The notes under the pieces were generated by a model, which saw nothing but the letters and a program-made list of their open reading frames with translations, was not told the DNA's origin and searched no databases. This document shows positions 1 through 15,100 of a DNA stretch of 64,000 nucleotides, in pieces (positions within the stretch are counted from its first letter, which is position 1; every line of letters starts with the position of its first letter). A program made the position numbers and the translations under genes. This DNA comes from Mesaphorura yosii (Eukaryota > Arthropoda > Collembola > Poduromorpha > Tullbergiidae). The stretch covers positions 1 through 64,000 of the forward strand of contig WIXG01000173.1 in NCBI GenBank assembly GCA_009869945.1, read 5' to 3'.

Positions 1-3000
1 TAAGCCGCTCTGGATAGCAGACGAACGTGCTTAATGGCAAAGTTTTAATTTAAGCTACTAATTTAAGCTTGTGCCATTGGAGCGTTTGTTAATGCCGCTG
101 CAGTCGATCCAAACCCCGAAAGAGCTGCCGAACACATTGTCTCAAAATTAGTTTAATAAATGCGCTTGCTTTTGCCTCTGTTTGCCATGAGTGAGTTGAA
201 ATCTGTAAATAAATACCGAAACGGAGAGGAAATGACCCATAAAGATTGTATGGTTAATGTAAAATGTTGCGCCGAAGTAATTCATCTTCCGTTCTCCTCT
301 CGTTTTCGCTTTCGTATTCGAGGGTTTCCGCTTTTACGTTTGCTATTTTAATGAGGTGCGAACTAATGAGCATCACCAACACAGATTTTTACTCGGCACA
401 GAGGGCTCCCAGAGGGTTGTACAAACGACCAGAACTAATTTTGACTTCTACATCCACATTTTTGTGGTCTGGCATGCCAATACCGATATCATGTATCGTC
501 AGTCTCGTATTAATCACGTGTCATAAAATTGAAGTATGAGTTGAAGAGTTCAATGAAAGGCAAAGGCAAGGCACATACACCACGGAAGCCACAGATCAAG
601 TTTACGACTCCTCTTTTGCATGCGCATGTAGAGAAAAAAGAAACCGCAATGCAATAAAATGCGAGTATGTGCAAATTGTGTGCTTAAAAATAAAATTTTC
701 TGCTCGATTAGCAGCCTTGTTCTTTGTGAGGTCTTTTCGTCTTTCTTCTTCCTTTTTAAGTGGTCAAAGCCTTCATAAAGAGTTAATGTTTCTAGTTCGA
801 GTGAGTGTGACTGGCTGACGAACAGCAAATAAATTGTCGACTGTCGAGCCGACACTGCGCTACCGCTGCTACAAGTTAACTCACTTCACGCAAAACCTAA
901 AAATGTAGCTAAAAGTGTGTCCGCTCACGGTTCATTTTGGCAGTACGTGATTTCTCATCTAGCCATAAATTTATTAAACTCAACGAGCCAAAGCCAAAGC
1001 CGAAGCCAAGATAAATAGCAGAACAGCAGAAGCAAAAGTAGCGCTGATCTTTCATGCCCTTCTTGCTTTTTGAAGTGTCAATCATCTTCAAGTTTTGCAC
1101 TATCATTAAATCCATGTCGCTCTCGACTCTTGACTCTGCTTTGCTCTGCTCTGGTTCATGGATATGGATTGAGTCTAGTCGTCTTATTTTTGGACTCTGA
1201 AACGCGATAACCTCGACTCCTTCTCTTCTCGTTTCACACGTACTCCATCGTGTATCATGAATCTCTGATGTATCATGGACTCTAAACATTTTGGCATATA
1301 TGCGACTTCAAGCGAAATATTATCGCTTATCGCTTTCGTCTTCTGTCATCGCTGAGGAATTCTCTGATATGTGCAACTACCCACTTCCTGCAATCCGTCA
1401 TAATGGGATTTGGGGAATTTATATTTGATATTTTTTCGTGCCTGAAATGCCAATGAGAAGAGAGATTAGCCGAAAGTTAAGAACATTTCCGTGAAGCAGA
1501 GATCTACTTTTCTCGTAAAAGCACATCTGATTTGATACTTTGAGTTCTATCGGGCTAAGACGAAACCGGAGTAATAGGAGGGGAATCTCAAGCATTGAAG
1601 CCGTCGGCTCCTGTAGAAAGGGTTGCGGCTCTCGACTCGAATCTCATGCCATCTCCTCCAAACTTTCCAAATGAATTCAGCTTACTTGCAAATGCCAAAG
1701 TGGAAGCGTTTCTGAGACAGAATTCATGCCACGCGCACGCTTTCGCGCCGGCATCTCTTTGTGATGCCGGCTCATTGTTAATCATTAACTAATTTATTTA
1801 ACTTTTGCATAGGCACACATTGAAATCCTTCCCATTTGTTGTTTGTTGCTCGGCATTTGTACGAGATCACAAAAAATACTGCAATTATTGATTCATTCTT
1901 CTTACTTTCCACTTCGTCTTGGAACGCCAATAAAAATTATGAAAATAAATAGTCTTAGTGGAGTTCTAACATCCTGGGGTAGTGTTTACTCGCTGACCCC
2001 GTGTTATTTGTGATATTTGAGCTCCTGAAATTATTTGGAGATTTTTCACCGATACAAAGATCGAAGCACATGCTCACTAATTTCCTTCTCGTTTTGGAAA
2101 GTTCGTAGATACACAATCAAGACATCAGATTTCATCTCCTTTGTACTACCACAGTTTGGAGCAATCTTTGTCGACATTAAAAGCTATCATTCTGGAGGAT
2201 CATTCTGGGGACTATCAGACATGCTATATGTCATGCTTTGGTAAAGTGAAATGATTATGATTGGGATTCATGAAAAGATTAGGAAAGCACAACGAAACCG
2301 CTGAAACGATTGGACAAAAGGACAAAGCCTGTTTCTGGTTTCGAGATAGTCACGGCATGGAGCCCAGATTCCATACAAAACAAATGCGCACCTGGTCGTA
2401 AAATCTGAGTATGAAAACACTTAAGCAGCATTAATTCTAAGTAATAATTTCTAATATTATTTTCTGACAAGACGCTACTTTACTACTGTTGTGGCTGTGG
2501 TAAAAGAATCTTGCGATGTTGTGACTTAATTCAGTGATCTTGGTAGTTGACGGACAGTTCCGTATTCTCATGACTAGTAATAATCTTCCTGCTTTATAAT
2601 CCGTGGAATCATCCCTCGCCTCGCTCACGGTCCACTAGTCCACTTCACACGTTTACCCTCGTGCCTCGTGGTGCTCTGTGCGTGTTTCTTTTGGTACCTC
2701 ACTCCACCACAGCCACACTGGCTGTAGGCTCTCACTCCTACCTCATCACTGAAGCCAGGAACCTCGCCTCTCATATGATTCAGTTTGTTTTTGGAGTTCC
2801 GAGTGAAAGGTTGTGCTGTGGTTCTAACCGGCTCGTGGTTCTTGGTTTGGCTCTTGCTAAAATGAGACGTGACACATGGGGATGACGCTAACTCTGAAAC
2901 AACTTCACTCGTTCAAAGTGAGAATTAAAACAGCGTCGGCATGAATTGACGGCAATCAGCACTGTCTGCACGTGGTAGCATTCTAACCGTTGTTCTGTTT

Positions 3001-3155
3001 GTGCTTCATCCCTATCCGTGACTAATTAATTGACCAGACAGAATGGTTGGAATTCCGTGGTGAAGCTTATTTGCTCATGAATAGAGCACACACACGCTAA
3101 AATTCGCGGTTCTCTAAGGCTCAGCACAGCGGAATCGTTGTCATATCGGTTCGTA
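1..3155. other. Upstream non-coding region of the RYK-type gene
   Basis: I see no supportable gene here. The open frames on both strands are short, overlap one another, and have no domain, signal peptide or splice structure. The stretch presumably contains the promoter and any 5' untranslated exon of the receptor gene that starts at 3156. I could not pick out a convincing TATA box or initiator. Short runs of AAGCCA/AAGCCG hexamers occur near 985-1012. Confidence 0.5.
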
Positions 3156-6100
3156 ATGGCGACAATTGGATTCGGACAATTTTGTCTTGCACTCTTCGCC
3201 ATTTGGATCCCGGTGGCGACTGGACATTTTAACCTGTACTTGAACTTGAATGAAGTCAAACGAATACTGGGTAAGTAAGGAGAATTGCAGAATTTATGCT
3301 TTATTAACCTTATTCTCATTAAACGAGTGTAGAACTGACTGACAGTGTACGCTAAGTGAATTAACTGCTTTGCGTGTTGGTACATTACTAGAATTTTATG
3401 ATGGATCAACTGGCGTCGCGTAAAAACCAGAATGCAGGCGCAACGCAGTACGCAAAGGAAGTGAGATGCTGTGAATGCACATTAACTATTGTTATTTTTA
3501 TTGTCCAACAAAAATAGAGTTCGTCTGTTTCCTTTCCTTGCATTGCCTTCCGTAGTCTGCGCCTGGCCCAACATTCTTTCACTTGCATTGTTTACCTTTA
3601 CGAAATGCAGCAAAGGCGATGGCGAAACCTCGTATTTACTCAAAGCAAAGGAAAATGCAGAATGCAGTTTATTATTGGAATAGCGAAGGCTGTCTGACTG
3701 ACTGGTTTAGATAAAAGAGTAACAATGGAAAAATTCGATCCATCTTGTGCACTGGGCAATACTTCATTTTTCGTCTTCGTCTTCGACATGTCAGTATTTC
3801 AATAATTCGTCTCCTGATTCAAGTGGAATTCCACCTCATTCTTCATTCTCATGTGGCATTTTTGAGGAACTCGTCTGGGATGACACAAGCCTATTGTAAA
3901 CAATGGAGTGTGGCATTCTGATTATTACTGCATTACTCAATACTCAATTCTTGTGCATAGTGCACTGAATGCATTGAACAAATAGTCCATACAAAAGGTT
4001 AGTTTGTCATACGGCGATGCGAAAGAATAACAGAACATAAACGTAAACATAAACGCACTTGAGACTCCAATCAATAATGCCAAATACTGTAAATAGAAAG
4101 TGAGTTGACATGAAAGAAAAACTAAGAAAATGAGACGGAAAACATTACAGCTTTGATCGAGCTGTAAGATCTGAACCCCAAGAAAAATTCAGAGTGTCCA
4201 AACGTCAGAATTTGACACTTTTATTTTTGACATGAAAGAAATTGATCTTCAAATCCAGGCTCAGCTTGTCGTTTGCATACATAAAAGAAAGAGGCTGTTT
4301 CTGTTCCTTTACCCGAGCAGTCCAAATTGAGTCAGTTCGATGATTGTCAAGTACGAATACAATTGTACAATGGTTTCCACTTATTACAAGTTATGTCGCT
4401 GGTTTTCCGCTTGGTTTGTGGAACTGGAGTACAATCGTCGTCGATGTGATGTGATCTTATAAACTTTTACGACTTGCATTAGAAAAATAACATTTACAAG
4501 TGGGATGGACCCCAAAACACCAACACACAAGGAGCCTTTCTTCTCGAGTTTGTGACTTCATGATATTAGTTGGTACGCAGACGTACATATTTGGGAGACA
4601 TCGACACGACTCACGAGCGGGCGTCCAAGATGTGTTCATTCACTCGAAGGCCTAAGTGTTTTAATATGACATGAGCTCAATATTTATAGGGCACTGGAAC
4701 ATAATTTGTACACAAGAATTTACATGTGCCTTGATATTTTTTGATGGTATTGCTGGAGGACTTGTCACAAAACCAGATCAGACAGAAGATTGGCTGTTTG
4801 CTGTGTCGTGTCGCGTCTGATCTGAGGAATTGAAACGAAAACAACAAAAATATGTGCTTATGCAAAGAAGGAAATGCAGTTGAGTTTGACAGGTTTACAA
4901 GTTTACATTTCGAGATTATTCTTTCGTTTTGATGTGACATCTGCTTCTTCATCTTCATTTCTTGGGAGAATTACGGCCGTTGACTCGTGCCTGGCGGAAT
5001 GTTAATATTTTGCTGATTTAAGAGCCCATCATCATTCTTGAAAATCATTACGTACGCGCGCCGCGCGAATAAAATTAATCTAAATGGATGCTGAGCCCAT
5101 TTTCGGCCATTGATGTGCGAAAAGTGTCTGCGGCCTGTTACAGTTACGGTGTTTTCTGTCACTTATCAGTAATCTACATAAATGCATGTTTAATTGTGGG
5201 ATGGATGCTTCAATGGTAGTGATGCGACCACAGCACAGGGGCCAGCGACAAGCAGCACAGGGCTTGCAGCTGGTTAGGAGAAGATGGATTGGATGGGGTT
5301 GTTAAAAATAATTTCCTATTCCAACCACCGGCCAGGCCATGAATACTCGTAATTAGAATAATGTTTTGTATAAATAAATAACATGGGCCATAGACTGGCA
5401 TACTGTCGTGAAGCACTTCCATTGTTATTGTACGTAGAGTGCGTATGCGTTATTGTTACGCATCTGTGCATATTTTGAATTTAGTCAAGATACTCATCTC
5501 GTACTCATCTTCATGCTCTCAATTCATCATTTTAAATCATGACAGCTTCGGCGATAACACATTCAATGCCAAGCATTCAATGTCTGAGCCGCAGCCTACG
5601 TTACACATGTAACATGATGGGATAAAATCCAAGCACGAGATTAACATGCACAACCCATCACATTACCGTCAATATTTTACATTTCAAATTTTCAAAAGGA
5701 TATTGTATTGACTTGAGAGATGCGCTTTGCTCGGCTTGACTGGCTATGCGTGTTATTGAAATCTGCTGGGAGGAATTAATCTAGAAGCAGAATGAATCCG
5801 TTTGTTGCATCTTGGCTTCTTGGCATATTTATAATGCTCCTGCCACCGTGCTCATTTTTCACTGAGCGATTTCGAGATAAGTGGCAGTAATCGTAATGTC
5901 TTTGAGACTGTCTTTATGGTTCTCTCGTCAGAAATGTCAGCTATTTAAGCCTTCAGTCGTGAAGTGCACGGGAATGGGGTTAGAAACAAACATTGCGCCG
6001 TACTTGAATCGAGGTACAAGTTGGAAAATATTTTTTCCTGTTAAAACTTGGGTGGCATGCTCACGAGAAGAATGGGAGACCTTTCTTCTGCTCCGTTATC

Positions 6101-9100
6101 TCTTCAATATGCTCAAGACAAAACAAACTAATTTCTTAAAAACATGTTTCGAGTTTAGAAGGTATTATTAAGTTGCAATTGAAACAAGTAATTCATTTTT
6201 ATTTCTCTGCTCGCTCGTGAGGTCCTCCAGCCCAGCCCAGCCCGACACGGCCTCCTCCGTGCAAGCATTGAAATGCATTTATCAAAGTGAACTAATAATT
6301 TCATAATTCACTTCCATCATTATCATTCTTGACTTGAAGCAGTCGACCCGAACTTGTTGAAGTAATAAGCTAAGCCAAGCCAGTCAAGAAATCTATATTT
6401 AGTCGAGTCGGTCGTGCGTCAGTGTGCCGGTTGAATGTCCGTCATTCAAAAAGTATTCCCATTGCGCCTACTTCATCGTAGCTGTCGATTACGTTACGAC
6501 AAGGTTCCATGGCTATGGTTTGTATTTGATAAAATCAAATTACTTTGTTATTGTTTTGCTCTTTGCTGTTGTTCATTTTGTAATACTGTAACTCGTGTTT
6601 AAATGAGGCTGGAAAGCCGTCAGTCGTCATGCGCGAAGTACAGAACGGCATTACTCATATTTTATTTCACTCGGAACTGCAGATTGCAATAAATATATAG
6701 AGTGTATTATTATGATACGGGTACGCACTTTTCATTACTATTCTAAATACTTCCGAAACCACGCGAGGCAAGGCAGGGACCGGAAAAAGTACTTGAAAAC
6801 CACTCGAGCGGTCATATCATAATTTGGAATCAAAATTTAAAACTTTATGTATCCTTTCACTCCGTCGCCACGATCACGAGTGAGGTAGCCGAATTGACGA
6901 ATGTGGCGTATGCGAGATTCTGGAATGTAGAATTGGAGTACCGACGCACCGAGTCGAGTCAGGATTCAATTTTTTGTACTGTGCGTGCAGCGTGTTTGAT
7001 ACCTCCGTAGATTCCATGCACACTGTCTCACTTCTACCGTGCCCCACGAAACAAGATACAAGCCCATATATGTTCCCGCATCGTACAGACAATGATGTTT
7101 TTAAATTAAAAACATTTTAAAGATACACACGCCCAATTGTGCTTGTACCTCAGTTAATTACTTGATAGCGTATATTTATTATATCGTTATTGTTTGGTTT
7201 ACAAACAACGAGGCGACGGATGCCGAATGCGAACCAGCAATTTATGTGGCATCAGGCAGAGAATTGGAATGGAATTCATTTTTGGAAGACAGCCGGTCGC
7301 TCGGTCAAATGAGAGCAAAGCAAACATCAGTGATCAGAGTTCATGCTGATATTAGTTAATCATTTGGCTTGTTGATCTTTAAGGTAGTTGCCAAGAAACG
7401 AATCCATCGGGCTCCGACCCCTCAGATATGGGGTAATCTGTGATTACTTTAATCAGATTACGTAATATGATCACATCTGGTGTAATCTCGGAGCTCGCTT
7501 TAACATTTGTAATTGATTACAAACAGATTACAGATTACAAGAATGCCAAATTTCAACCTATTTTTCGCATAGTTTAGTACTTCTGAACATTTTTTAAAAA
7601 CTTTTGAGAGGCACTGAATTAAAATTTAGGAGAAGGTCGGTACAAACTCGTGCATTTTTCAATGTTTAGGTTAAAAATCCTATCTTTTTTGTCCCAAGAA
7701 ACTCACAAAACGGCCTCAAACACCGGCGACACCTCAATATTTTGAATTTTGTAACCGTGTAGTGTATTTGTAATCGATTACTGTAATCTTTAATAACAAA
7801 AATGAGAGTTCCCAGTAATCTGTAACTTTTGATCTTGAATCGAGATGAGCCAAAGTAATCTGTAATTCTATCGAAGAGCTGGAGTACAGTTCAGAAGTAA
7901 TCAAAGAAAAATATCTGCCCTCAAGTAATACTTGCAAGAAGTGAAGAAGAAATACTCCGATTATATGAAGTCATCCCAAAATGGTATCAGATTCCCTTAT
8001 CGAAGTCTGTGTACTTCTCGCGGGTTGAGCGTTTGTTCGAGTGCAAAAATATGGCAACGATGAGAAGCAAGTCGACCAGGACACACTTTGCGCCAAATCT
8101 ATCTCCTCCCTCAATAATGATCAGAACGGGTTGGCGTTGAGTTTGTAGGATTCCTAGATATCGGACCCACAGATCTCCGTGGATAGATTAAAAACATATG
8201 ACCGGGCAAAATAATTCTCGATCCAAAAGGCAAATCGGGGTCAAAAGTGAGGACAAGTTGTTTGATCGGAAATTATTTTTCCCGGCCACATTTACAAAAA
8301 AAAGCCTATCCAAGGCGATCTGTGGTCCGATATCTGGGAATCCTACAAACTCAATTATTGATCATTATTGAGGGAGGAGATAGATTTGGCGTAAAGTGGT
8401 TTTATAAGGCGATTCCCAATCTAAAATCTTACTGCTAATCTTCTTGACAACTACCTTAAAAACTCTGAAAGTCAAAAATCGCATTTCCCCATTCCTTCAT
8501 TGCATGAGAACATTCGCCAAGCCAAAAAGTGACGCAAAGTTTCTTGACGAAATTGTATATAAATGTTGAAATAATAATGTTATTATGTTGTATTGTATTA
8601 TCACTTCTTCAGAGACCTTCGAAAGCTGAAAATTTTCAGTTTTCTGTGTTTTGCGTGGTTATTGCCTCGGATACTAATGATCCGGGTCACATTGACTGTA
8701 ATTCTCCCATAAGAAATAAAATTGGGCAGAAATCCCCATTTTCTGCCCAGTTTGGAAAAAAAGTTGTTCGTTTTCGAGCTAATCGGCAAGTGAACGAACT
8801 TTATTATACAATTTACTAGCGTCCATTAGCTTTGAACTGACGCATGTTTCAATCAGCATCGTCCCCAAATTCTTGTAAAATCTCAGCATCTTAACTCATA
8901 GTTTTCATTGAGCGGAAAGACTTGGAATTTTCATCCTGACTCCTATTTTGCTTTGCTTCTTTGAGCTGCAATGCAATGAGGAAGTTCGTGTTCATATATC
9001 TTTCAACTCGAATGATCTCAGTTTCTTTTCGTACCAAAATCCTAATTCATATGTCTGTTTCATACTTTTCTCATTCTGCCTGTGTTTCAGCATGTCTTCC

Positions 9101-12100
9101 CTTTATTACTTGCGACTCGATATTTGGTTTTGACATACGGTCTTCACTTGTCAGCTATGTATGGGAATGGGCTGGAAATTTGGAAGCTGAGCGAGCTGGC
9201 TGACTCGATGAAGGAGTGGAAGCAACAAATTTCAAGCGATGAAAACTTAAAGACTGGAAAACTATTAGAAAAAGGCGAGGCTGGCAGTGCCGTGCACGTT
9301 AAAGAAATGTGTCTCGTCGGTTTGGTTTGAAAAGGGAAGGAAGGAAGGAGGTATCCAGGCATCATAAAGTCATCAGGTGATGAAATGGAGGTGAAGCTGT
9401 TGAGCAAAGGCAATAGGCAAGGCAAGCCAGAGGTCAAGCCAAGAGTCACTGCCAACAATGAAAAATTGTAGGCACTTATTACCAGCATGAAATGCAAGCC
9501 ATGCCAGGCTAGTTAGGCTAAGCGGAGTAGGCGTGGAAGAGAACTCATTCTTCGTTGTACCTTGTTAGTAAAGAGTCATGTTGAGAGATCAAGATGACTA
9601 AATATATTATGAAAACATAAAAAATATATCGCTTTAGGAAGTGAGGCAAAATGCGAGTGAGGAGTCGAAAGAAAAGGTTCATAAATACAAAAATACTGGC
9701 ACAGGTGCCAGAGCAAAGCCAAAGCCAGCGTTAGCGTAATGATATACACGCTCCGTTTTGTGTGCGGCATCTCTTTAACTATCCATAAAAACAAAACTTA
9801 ACTTTCATCTCACCAACGCACGAACGCGTGGTTCGTGCGTTCACGCACATCCAAAAACGAAGGGCAAGAGTCTCATGCAACGAAAACATTTGCCAAACAC
9901 AACAGACAGACGAGAGACGAGTTCGGTTGTTGGAAGTCTTTTGTTTTAGTTTAATTGCACAATGCCTTGTTATTGTTTCCTTGATGGAGAGACGGCGAGT
10001 TGCAGCGTATTTACATGCTGAGTGTTGGAGAAATTAACGGACTCGTAAATCTCATTTGCATAACGAATTTCCATAATTTTGCTCACAGTCCGTTTATTGC
10101 ATAATTACCAACGTTTGGGTTGGCTTGTGGAAGAGAAACTACTTCTCTTTGTGTTTACTGTGCAAATTACATGCTAATTATTCATTCATCATTTGAATGC
10201 AGTCCATTTACTTGGAATGGAATGGAGGAAGTTTCATTAACTTGAATCGAAAATTGTGACTGCAGTTCACCGAAAGTTCAACATTCACCGATTCACCTGA
10301 ACTGTCCTAGAAAATGCAGTATTGAACCGAAGTAAACGTCCATGGCCAGAGTTTGCATCATGTTCATTGACTTGTGCATTTTTATGGTGGAAACTTCTGC
10401 CGTTTTCGCATCATTCGTTTGAAAATTTCGTTCCTTTATGCATTTTTTGTAATTTAAACTTGAAATTGAGTCCATAGTTTTTTCTTTGAGGGTTCTTTTG
10501 GACTGGGAAGACAATTTCAATGCAGGAAGAAAGTCGATTATATAGTCCATCATTTACAGTTACAGCGGTTGGAATTGGAATACACAACAAAGTCGAATTT
10601 ACTCAAGTAAAAAATGGAATAGGTTTCCATTTTACAAACTGAATGTAGTCAGACCATTTTATCGAACTTCGGAGAGTTCTGCAACCTGAAAACGGAGCCT
10701 GGAACCGTTTGAATAAGCAGAAACAAATATTAATCATAGTACAAGTTCCGACCGCCTTCGCTTACGCTTCTCTTTGAGAATTAATCCCACGTTGCACTGA
10801 ATGTAACATTTTCACGGATTTATAAGGAGGACGGATTCATTTTGAGCTGCTTCTCAATTCAATTAAGCAACCTCAACAAAATGGTAACCATTAATTACAC
10901 AAGTCAGAACCGTTTTATTCCAACGAGGCAATAATTCTCTTTATCCTGCAAATAATAATGAAATAGCTCCACAAAACACGAAACATGCGATGCTTGAATG
11001 AGAAACCGCTCTGGAAGTCAAGCAAAGTCAAGTCAAGAAATATTTATTGGTTCCAGACTCGCAGGCAAATTACATCCCAAACCATGTCCAAACTTTTAAT
11101 AGATGCTATCCTGGTGCAAGTTCAAGCATAACGCAGCACTATCGACATGCATGCTAAACTACTAATTTATTCATCGCAATGCCTTTTGAACATTTTTGGT
11201 TTAGCGAATGTCAAATTGTGGGCGGGTTTAATTATTACGTTGTCTTGTTGTGCAATAGCAATAACAATAACAGAAACTGCGGTTGAAATCTGTTGCGCCC
11301 AAAATGAAAATGCACCACGGAAAGAGCTCCTTGTAATATTAATCAGAAGTCATGAAGTCACGGCATGCAATCTTTTCTTGAGTCTTGACTTTTCGTACTT
11401 CCAGACCAAAGAGAGCGACGAGCGACTCGTAAGCAAGTAATTGTAATTTGTAGTTATGGGTTTTGCAGATAACAAATTATGGTAGCGCCAGCCAGCAGTT
11501 GAAGGAAAAGAAAGAGAGAAATAAGAAATTACAATTTGAGAAAAAGTAATTTAAACTTTCATACCGGTAAAAAGTTGCATGCTGAACCAGAAAAGAAAAA
11601 TATCTCAAGTGGTGGGAGCTGGCGCACCTTAGCTTTTGCAGGTAGCGACAAGCCATAATTTTGCAGTTGTACATGGAAAAGACGAGTCCACCTGCTGCCT
11701 GGAGGTCCTCACACATGGTCGACTGCCTTGTTTCACCGTTTCTGTATTTCTTATCTACTGTTTTCATAAAGTGTCCAATAATTTCTCATTTATGTGTGGG
11801 ATGATGATGATTAGGTGCATCCAGAGTGTGCTTCTCCTGGCTTCTTACCTGCGAAAAAGTGTTACACGTGCGCATCTCATGGTTTCGTAATGCATTACGA
11901 CTTCCGCACATTCTTGGGATGCAAGCCACCAATTCCACCATACTCCATGCTTGGGCTTAATATATGGGCCGACGTTAGAAAAATGGGATCAGGCAAATGC
12001 GAAATGCAGCAGATATTATCATCCAGTTATGTATTTCCAGCATTGTAAATATGTCGAAGAGCATGATGCTCGTGACTCGTGATTCTGTTGAGGAAGTTTG

Positions 12101-15100
12101 AAGCAAAGGCTGGCGCAGAATTCAGAATTCATGCGATTTTCCATGAAGTTGAGCCAGAAGTCGTTTGAGGTGCATTTCATGGTTGCTTGTGCTTGCACTG
12201 TCTCATATTTTATGCTAACTTATGGTTTTCATCTTGAACTCGTTCCGTGTTGAATAATTCACTCAAGATCCCACCATAATCTTGAAACTGGATCGTAATC
12301 TCTAGCCACGTCTCGGTTCCTAATCCTGATCAAGCCACGGCCATGTAAAAAGCAGGCGAGCTGAGCCGTGAAATTTATTTTTATTGGTGATCTTAATGAA
12401 ATTAAAAGTCTCTCTTGAGGCAATTTTGCATGATAATTGGCACATGTGGGAAACCTTTATTGCTTAATCCAAGCCATAACGAAGACTTTAAAGATCTGCA
12501 AAATAAAAGCGTGCGGAGTAATTCAGTACTTTGAAAGTTTGCACCTTGTGCCTCACACGCAGAGTTCAGAGCAAATACTCAGGAAACGCATTTTAAAGTA
12601 CCATATTGCAAGTTTGCGCGGGATTTAACTTGTCTGATGGGACTTATTAATCAATTCCTGCTCGTTACTTTCCTCGTCTTGCCCTGCCTTGGCTGCTTGG
12701 TTGGTGTTCTACAGATTTCTTCCTGGTTGTCTCCGCTAAGCCTTATAAATTTTCCTCCACGTTGAAGCCAAAGCCAAAGCAGATGCAGTGCAGCCGGTGA
12801 TGAAATTGATTGCATTAAGTGTCTACGCCGAGAATGAAGTGTCAGCCCGTAGTACATTGCGATGCGATGCGGGATCCCCCACTTGCTGTTGCTGCTTTTT
12901 ATATGCGGTAATATAATTCGAGCCTTCAAACAGTTTGTTTTACTTGGCCATTCATCAGCGAGTAAAAATTCAAGCTACACGTACGCGTATGCCCGTTTTA
13001 TTCACTTTGCGCACCGAGAGTGTTGTAATTTTGTGTAAAATGTTGCCCTTGTGCAAAAACCCGAAGAAATAGAAAGGAGTGAGAGAATAATAACAAAATC
13101 CCCTCGTGTCGTATTAAAATGCGTGCTAGTTCAGCCTTTTTTATTTCTCGTCTGTGCCTTTCATGCCAGTTCATGCTTTCTGCGCACACACGAGCTCTGA
13201 ATTAGCGCACACAAAACAGCTACAGCGCTGGCATGGCACGGCACTGACGGCGGCTTCCTTTCATCCTCCTTCATAATCATCTCATCCAGTCATCATCCCT
13301 CCAGAACCTACTTAGTAAATGTCTTGAGGAGAGCGAGAGTGAAAAAAAAGCAGAGCTCGTTTATAATACGGAATTAAATCCTAAGTACTTGAAGCTTTAA
13401 AAAGATTTCTGCTATGCTAACGAGCCTCAGTACGAACTCGTAATGCTGGTTACAATCTGAAGCTGCATCTTCAAAGCATGAGTCGTGTAAAATGCAGAGC
13501 AAAGATACACGAAAGCTCAATGCGTCGAGAGTCGAGACTCAAAAGGCTTTTGTCTTTTAGGATTGTGTAGAAATTCGAGAGCACAGTATTTAAAAATGTC
13601 AAGGGAAGATCGTGCAGCGCAGCAAAAGCAATTTCAAACGGACAGAGGAGAGGAGAGGGAATGGTTAATGCAGTGTGAATGAGTCATATCAAATGAGATT
13701 ATGCGCCTAAATTTTTTGCCTTTTCCCTCCTTCCCTATAAATAAGTACCTCGTTAAGACTTGCGCAACGCAAGTGAAGTGGGGCAAAGTCCACAAAGTGC
13801 CATGAAGCATCAAGCGTCAGTGATTATTCGCTTTAAAAAGGTAGGGAATTGTTACCGTTTTAAAAATGACAATAAACGTTCATAAGAAATTGTTTTTCTA
13901 TTGCAAATATTCAAATTCGTTGTGGTGGATTCGAATACTTCTAAAGATTTCATTGTTGGTCCGCAGTTAAGAGTATGTGCTTAAGGAAGAAATTCTGGGA
14001 ACAATTTGCTTGAAACAGTTGTCTAGAAACAATAAATTGTCTGGGAACAATTTGTCCTGGAAACACTTCCAACAAGTGGCTGCGTGTTCGGAAGCGTCCT
14101 GTTGGAAAGGCGCAGAACGCCGTAATCCGTAATTTTCAGACATCCCTTGACAGGGACACTTCTGGCCAACATTATGCATCTGGGAACAAGTAAATAATAA
14201 TGACGTTCGATTTCGGGTTTGACATATTATTCCTGTAACATTTTACTACTTCTTCATTGAGAGACCCAACCAATTACCTACTAGTGTCACACTAGTTGGT
14301 AGTTACTTTTATACGACATCGCGCAGTCGTGTCTATTATTAAATATTCGAAATATCATGAAGCCATCCAAGCGAGTGTCAGTTTGTTTTCCCCTTCACGC
14401 CTTTTTCAAAGCTGCCAGGAGAATTGGTCATAACTCATTCCGTTAATAATATTATCCGTACGCGTACGCGTACCTTCGAATGAAAATAATAATGTTACAA
14501 GAAACGTGTTCATTTATTATAATTTTCTTTGTGTGTTTGCTTTCTGTTTGCTAGAACGCATAAAAAGTACAGAAACCATTTATTTTATGCGTTATTCTAC
14601 GGCTCTCACCCTAGGCTGGTTAGAGCCATTGTGGAGATCACGAGAGTGGGCCACGGGTCGGCTTACGCTTATGCATCAGTGCCTCAGCCATTAAAAATGG
14701 ACGTTAGGGACTGACAACCTAGTCTCGCATAAAAGAATTTAAATGAATTCAAAACCATTCGCCGTGGAGTAAGTCAGCAAATGGTCATAATTCTATTTTG
14801 ATGTTACGACCGGGAAAGGCAAGCAAGCGGGTGGACTTTCGCCTGTTTACTCGGCATTTTATAACAAAGTTATGAGCTGGAACTTAACGACTCACTGACT
14901 GGCCTGGGTTTATGCACTCAATCCTCCGTTTACTTTGAACAATAATCACGAAGACGAACAAACGTAACGCACAGGAAGGGAAACGTTTGAGGGTCCTTTG
15001 CAAGATGTTTTCATTTCTACAAGCCATATGGTTTAATGTAATTGTTATTATGTTGTAATATTTTGAATTGGGCAGTCCGGATGCCCGTCAAATCAAATCA

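Noticed and set aside
14458-14474. Alternating CGTACG run
   Set aside because: A short CG/TA alternation with no supporting structure; regarded as simple sequence.
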